A DNA stretch of 64,000 bases from assembly GCA_013054445.1 (NCBI GenBank), contig JAAMPI010000059.1, forward strand, positions 1-64,000, in the 5' to 3' direction. Source of the stretch: Cudoniella acicularis (Eukaryota > Ascomycota > Leotiomycetes > Helotiales > Helotiaceae). The notes below the pieces were generated by a model. That model was given only the letters and a program-made list of their open reading frames with translations. It made no database searches and was not told the DNA's origin. A program made the translations under genes and the position numbers. Shown piece after piece: positions 59,308 to 64,000 of the stretch (its first letter is position 1; each line of letters begins with the position of its first letter).

Positions 59308-62234
59308 TTAAGCAGAAACAACTTGACTAGCCTCATACTTCCCGCTAACAAATTTTCGATTAGTCTCAACGTCCACCCAATTGCCTCTCGGGCTTCCAGG
59401 CGGTAACGGGCTTGCAATGCTCTCATCCGCAAACGGATCATCCACACTCAACTCCTCCCTCTCTTTGCCTTTCGATGGCTCTAGCCTCGAAAGCGTAATA
59501 CCGCTTCCGACTGATTGACCCGCCGAGCCTTGGACTTCCCATCGCGCTTCGATATGTCCGGGTGTTGGTACCGCGTTCTCGGCCCCAACGAACCTGCAGA
59601 TGACTTTGTGTGGTTCGTTGGTGAGTGTTACATCACCTAATCGCCAGTAGACCAGGGATTTTTCTTTGATATGTGTGCCAGAAGGCTTGGTTTGGCAGCC
59701 GGCTGCTCTGGCACCTTCGTACATAGCTACGAGGACCAGATTGCTGAATGTGATTGGTGTGGTTCCTGAAGTTGGGTTGAGACAGTATTCGACAAGGAGA
59801 TTTAGTTTGTCGCCTTGTGGCTTCCATGCGGGCTTAAGGAGAAGTGGTCCTTGGTTGGACATATTAGAGTCATCTGTGTGCACTCGGTAGTTAAATGCAG
59901 CAGAAGTTTTCGAAGTTATGTGAGTAAGGTCAATGGTAAATTCATCCGCCTTTTCAATTGATACAGGATGTATAAAAGTGGAATTTGGGCCAATGACCTC
60001 GAGATTTGGGAAATTATTTATGCGGATTGTTTCGTTTGCTTTACTTTTATTAGTGGCAGATGCAGTTTGAAGAGTAGGATAAAAACTTACCTGGAGGTAG
60101 AGGCGAGTCATCGGAAGGATCTTTATGATACGCCAAGGCTATTTCGCCACTGATTTTTGATGTCTTTACTATTCCATTCTCAAAAGAGGCTGTCATGGTT
60201 TCAATTATAGACGCATTTAATCCCGGTTTATGCATATCGGCATGTTTAACTAAGGCGTGAGTCGTGAGCGAGTGACCTGAGCGAATTGAAGTCGTGTCCG
60301 AGACACTTAGAGCAGAATGGTGATCTCCAGTTGATAAAGAAGCTACAGCAGCTGCTCTGCCAGCAGCAAAGCCGGGTGAGGGAGGCATTGGGTGCTCCGC
60401 TGACGAGACATCAAGTGAATTCCCCGATGGAACAAATATGGTATTTCGAACATCTCTTCGTCCTCGAGTAGTTCCAAGCTTTCGATTTGGGGTTGTTAGT
60501 TGTGAGGATCTTAGCGTGTTGGCAACATTTGACAATGCAGCTTCTGCATCCGCGTCTTGCTCCACAATAGGATCTTTTCTAATATCAAGCTTAAACTGAG
60601 GCTGCTCACTTTCTTGAGCTGCCTCTTGTTGTGCTTGAGAGATTGGGTCATTGGAGGAAGAAGGCAATGAAAAGCCCTCGGCATCTGTCTTGGCTTCTTT
60701 CATGCGGGACGGAGGTGGCCCAGGTGGTGGCTGGACATCAGATAAATCTGCTAAGGCAGCTAATGCCGAACCATTAGCCGTGTTCGTTGCAGGCATAGAA
60801 TCTGAGATATGAGATGTTTCAGCAGTAACGCCATTCGCAGTGCCATTTGTCGGCGATGTAGGGCTGAGAGCCGTCGGGGATTCCGCAAGTGATGATAATC
60901 GGTTGTCCCGAGAAGGTGATTCCCGAAGGTTATTTGAAGAATTGCGTGGAGAAGGACTAGGCCGCCCATCCCTACTCCCAGAGTTACGACCAAATGGTAC
61001 GAAACCCCCTTTTGATGGTGAAGGCGCTCGTCCAAAGCCACCATGTATACTTTGGCGTCGTCTCCCCAACATCGTCCCAAAGCGGCTCTTTATGCCCTCT
61101 AAAAAGACTTTAGTAAGTGTTTAGTGTAGCTTTTCTGAAGAGAGCATGATTCAAATGCGGCAAATAATATTTGACAAATTTGGCTATAAGGGAGTATTTA
61201 TTAGCATACCTTTTTTCATGCTTCCCAGAATGCTCGCTTTGGTTGTCTGTGTGGGAAGAGCGAGGTGTAGGAGGTGGCATGTTCGCCGCCGCTGCTGAGT
61301 TTTCAGCATTCGATAACTGTTTCGCCCTTCGTTCAGTAATTGGTTTCCCTGCAACACTTGCTTGGGACCAGTTTTTAATCTCTTGGGACGTGTCAATTTC
61401 CAGCAGCGAGCCTAAAGTTTGCTCAACCGTAAGCCTATTGCGCTCAATTTGATCGGCTTGATGGGTTTCGAATTGAGTAAGAACATCGCGCAAGTGGTTT
61501 AATCGCCTCTCGTCAAGAGCTTGTAGAGTTTCAAAAATGAACGGCGCTTGTGAATTCCATTGCTGCTCAGCACCTTGAAGTTTTGAAGCTGCTTGGTCCA
61601 CCTTCAAGGTATTCGCCTTGCCACCCTTTTTAGTGAGCTTGTCGGACCTGTCCTGTGCTTCGTCCAGCTCCTTGGCCATAGATTGCAAATTCCCTTGTAT
61701 AGTCGGAATCTGTTGTATTTCCCGATTCGTTGAAGCGAAGGTCCGCAGTGGCTGTTCGACATCTTTCTCAATCCGCTGCAAGAGGGTATGATGCGAGTTT
61801 GCGATCTCGTCTGTGGAAACTAGGATCTTCTTCCATGGTGACTCAAATATGCTTAAATAAAAGTTAGCATCCCGCCAGAGGTCCAATTGACATCTCCTAC
61901 CCAAGCTCCCCACCAACGTCTTGCATCGGCCTCTTGACCAGTTTTTTCAGGCCCGCGACATATGCTTCTTCGACTTTCCGGCGTTCCTGTAAATGTGTGA
62001 ACCGTTTGCCCACGTGGAGGAAATTCCGTGCTCTCCATACCTGAAGCCAATCCGCGATCTCGCTGTTTACCTTTCCTATCCTCTTCACGCGCTCATTAAA
62101 TTTTGAGACGGCGGCAGCTGGTTGCAGACGCTCCTGCAATACGGTCAGTCAGAATGATCATGGTCTGCACATCAACAATGCGACAACAAGCTTACCAGCA
62201 TGGCCGGATACTCCTGTCGCGACAACGCATCCAT
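59308..62234 (-). CDS. SYP1: F-BAR endocytic adaptor Syp1 (muniscin)
   Basis: Early-arriving endocytic protein that bends membrane and binds cargo. Exons in transcript order: 62234-62196, 62133-62041, 61986-61901, 61851-61210, 61098-60091, 60038-59308. The N-terminal F-BAR helices include VSKFNERVKRIGKVNSEIAD, ERRKVEEAYVAGLKKLVKR, FESPWKKILVSTDEIANSHH and the long coiled coil to about residue 260. A Ser/Pro-rich middle follows (MLGRRRQSIHGGFGRAPSPS). The C-terminal mu-homology domain starts near GEIALAYHKD, with ANETIRINNFPNLEVIGPNS and EARWEVQGS. Length is about 865-876 residues (yeast Syp1 870). The exon 4/5 junction is unresolved: the strong GTATGC donor and TTTAG acceptor leave the frame off by one, next to a run of six A at 61211-61216. 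A weaker GTCAAA donor with a GAG acceptor would keep it. Confidence 0.87.
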
Positions 62235-62810
62235 CGTGGGCCGGACTGTGCTCGCAGACACTCAAATACGTGAGGGGCGGCTGCGCATAATAAGAAAATA
62301 AGTATACAGAAGCGGCAAGGTAGTCGACTCGGGAGCGGGTTGATAGGCAAGCTGGAGATGAATTACATCAACCGAAGATATCGATATCGATGCGAGGAGC
62401 TTCTGGCCTCGAGGTCGTGGTTTGGTCTTACAGTGTTTGCGCAGTCGTTTCCGGGGCCAAGCATCCCTGCACCCTCGCCTGCCAATTGCAAGCAGTTAAC
62501 AGCAGCGCCCGCAGTGCGACGAGTCGACGACCAGCCAACCCCAAGCTCAACAGCAAACGTGCCTTTGCTTTTTGTGCTGTCGAAGGCTCATGGACATTGC
62601 TTGTCTTGCACTTGTGAACGGTGCACGTTGCACGAATAAAGCGCCTCTCCCCAAGACATTCTCTCCTTGTCCATATCACCCCGAAAGAGATCTCGGGGTT
62701 GCTGCCAAGACTAAACATCTCGTACCATCCAAACCAAACACTTTGGATCACTGGCTCCCTAGGTACGGCACGCCAATAGACGGGCTTCTTCGGCATTGTG
62801 ATCTGATGAG
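62235..62810. promoter_or_regulatory. Divergent promoter region SYP1 / kinase
   Basis: About 580 bp separate the presumed starts of SYP1 (minus) and the kinase gene (plus). Open frames here are short and overlap on both strands. No defined promoter motif was identified. Confidence 0.45.
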
Positions 62811-64000
62811 ATGGATCCCGCACCCGATTGGAGATCAAGCCTGACGACTACTGAGCGTTATGACAATATCCAAAAGCTGTGAGTAATTCAAACCAGTGTA
62901 AACTGGTACAAGGTATCAGCTGTCTGATATTTCAACATAGGCGGAAAGCCATTGGGGCCAAAGGTCTATATCCAGCAGGGTCTTCTCAAAAGGCAGCCTT
63001 TGCGGCAGAAACGACTGCATACAATTCCTCAGAATCGAGAGCAAGTCCAAATTTCTTAATATGTCACGTGTCGTTGGTCCACTGCCTACTCTGTTTTGCA
63101 TTGCATTAAAGCGTTGAAGTTTTACCTTCCAAATATGAAAATTTGCTTCGTCCTGCAATCATGCTTTAGAGGTTTTTATTTTAGTTTTTCTGCCGAGTCC
63201 ATCGACATTGTGCCAGATTAGCGTCTTTGAACCCGTACGAATTAGTAGCTAACACGTCTTGCAGGAGGCTTATGATAGTGCTTGCACAATAGATACAAGT
63301 ATTGATAAAGAAGAGACCACTAATATCGATCCAAAAGGTCCTGGCATTCAGCTTGGTTCTTACCATAGGTGCCAGCACATTGCTAGTGGCCTCGTGTCCG
63401 AAGTTTACCAGTCCAAGAACATTGCATTGAAAGTCATTACGGAAACTCGGAATGTGGAGCCTCATAACTCCGCCCGAGAAGTCAAGATCTTGGCCAAATT
63501 GTCACATGATTCCATTATCAAACTGATAGAGACTTTTAAAGACAGTGATGGGAGGCTGGTTCTTGTGTTTCCCTTCATGCCTCTCACGCTTGCCAAAATT
63601 ATCGAGTCAGGTTCTGTTCCGAATGGCTTAGTATATAGCTGCTTCCGGGAACTCTTTCAAGCTCTTGCTTATCTGCACGGAATGAATATCATCCACCGGG
63701 ACATCAAGCCATCAAATATCCTGCTTGCATCTGCAACCGGACCAGTATATTTGTCAGACTTTGGCACGTCTTGGGATCCAACCTTATCTATCTACGATGA
63801 GCCAGAATCTCACAAAATCCTTGAGGTAGGCACCACTTGCTACAGGGCTCCTGAAACACTATTTGGCAACAGGTCATATGGTACTAGCCTTGATATGTGG
63901 GAAGCTGGTACAGTGCTGGCCGAATGCTTGCGAAAACCTCCGAGATCCCTTTTCGAGTCGAGAGATACATCAGAAGATGGTAATCAACTTGGACTAGTAC
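62811..64000 (+). CDS. CDK-activating-kinase-like Ser/Thr kinase with KIX-like N-terminus, partial
   Basis: The last gene, cut by the window end. The kinase exon runs from 63265 to the end. Landmarks: beta-3 Lys in KNIALKVITETRN, helix-C Glu in SAREVKILAKLSHDSIIKLI, catalytic loop IIHRDIKPSNILL, YLSDFGTSWD and GTTCYRAPETLFGNRSYGTS. The glycine loop is degenerate (HIASGLVSEVYQ). EVGTTCYRAPE and the fungal ESRDTSEDGNQLGL string suggest a CAK/Csk1-like kinase. Upstream, exons 62811-62878 and 62941 onwards encode MDPAPDWRSSLTTTERYDNI and GAKGLYPAGSSQKAAFAAET, which resemble a KIX-type helical module. A canonical intron (62879-62940) joins these two. The link from the second exon to 63265 is not resolved; donors near 63050-63075 are possible. 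The kinase call is firm, the fused N-terminus is inferred. Confidence 0.75.

Noticed and set aside
1..64000. CRISPR arrays, bacterial operons or prophage
   Set aside because: No regularly spaced repeats and no prokaryotic gene layout; the intron-rich genes are clearly fungal.

Overview
The window is nuclear DNA of a filamentous ascomycete (Pezizomycotina). Evidence: coding regions are broken by many short GT-AG introns (mostly 47-150 nt) with CTAAC/CTGAC-like branch sites, and the reconstructed proteins include fungal families such as a DUF4360 secreted protein, a cPLA2 of the PlaA type, a fungal Syp1 and a Tep1/PTEN. The style of the proteins would suit a leotiomycete, but that is a guess. 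No prokaryotic, organellar or viral block is visible.

Layout. 2.1-11.3 kb is gene-dense: the PRC2 WD40 subunit EED (+), a membrane protein disulfide isomerase of the Eps1 type (-), tyrosyl-DNA phosphodiesterase TDP1 (+), acyl-CoA-binding protein (-) and a basic hypothetical protein with an N-myristoylation-like start (-). 11.3-19.5 kb is sparse: one family 1 glycosyltransferase (-), then a stretch with a MITE-like element and hairpins, ending in a 38-residue cysteine-rich peptide gene with a clear TATA box and pyrimidine-rich leader. 19.9-25.7 kb holds EXO70 (-) and a cytosolic phospholipase A2 (+), divergently arranged. 27.5-31.8 kb holds a PHO80/PCL-type cyclin and a PTEN-like phosphatase with a one-base frameshift just after its active site. 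31.8-36.1 kb is AT-rich and without a recognisable gene. 36.1-52.5 kb holds a His/Pro-rich membrane protein (-), adenylosuccinate synthetase with 22 exons (-), LSM4 (+), a mitochondrial-type PPR protein (+), an MFS transporter (-) and the survivin homologue BIR1 (-). 53.7-54.6 kb encodes a DUF4360 secreted protein (-), followed by about 4.7 kb without a supported gene. 59.3-64.0 kb holds the endocytic F-BAR protein SYP1 (-) and the start of a CDK-activating-kinase-like gene (+) that runs off the window.

The genes do not form one pathway or a secondary-metabolite cluster; most are housekeeping: chromatin silencing, DNA repair, ER folding, exocytosis/endocytosis, purine synthesis, RNA processing and mitosis. 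Gene models were built by hand by joining exons so that the frame and family-conserved residues are kept.

Most worth a second look: the short cysteine-rich peptide gene, the intron-saturated ADE12 gene (microexons of 10, 14 and 17 nt and a probable GC-AG intron), the MITE-like inverted repeat, the KIX-like module apparently fused to a kinase, and one-base frame discrepancies in TEP1, BIR1 (two) and possibly SYP1. Three of those four fall in A-homopolymers, so sequencing indels are the first explanation to test.
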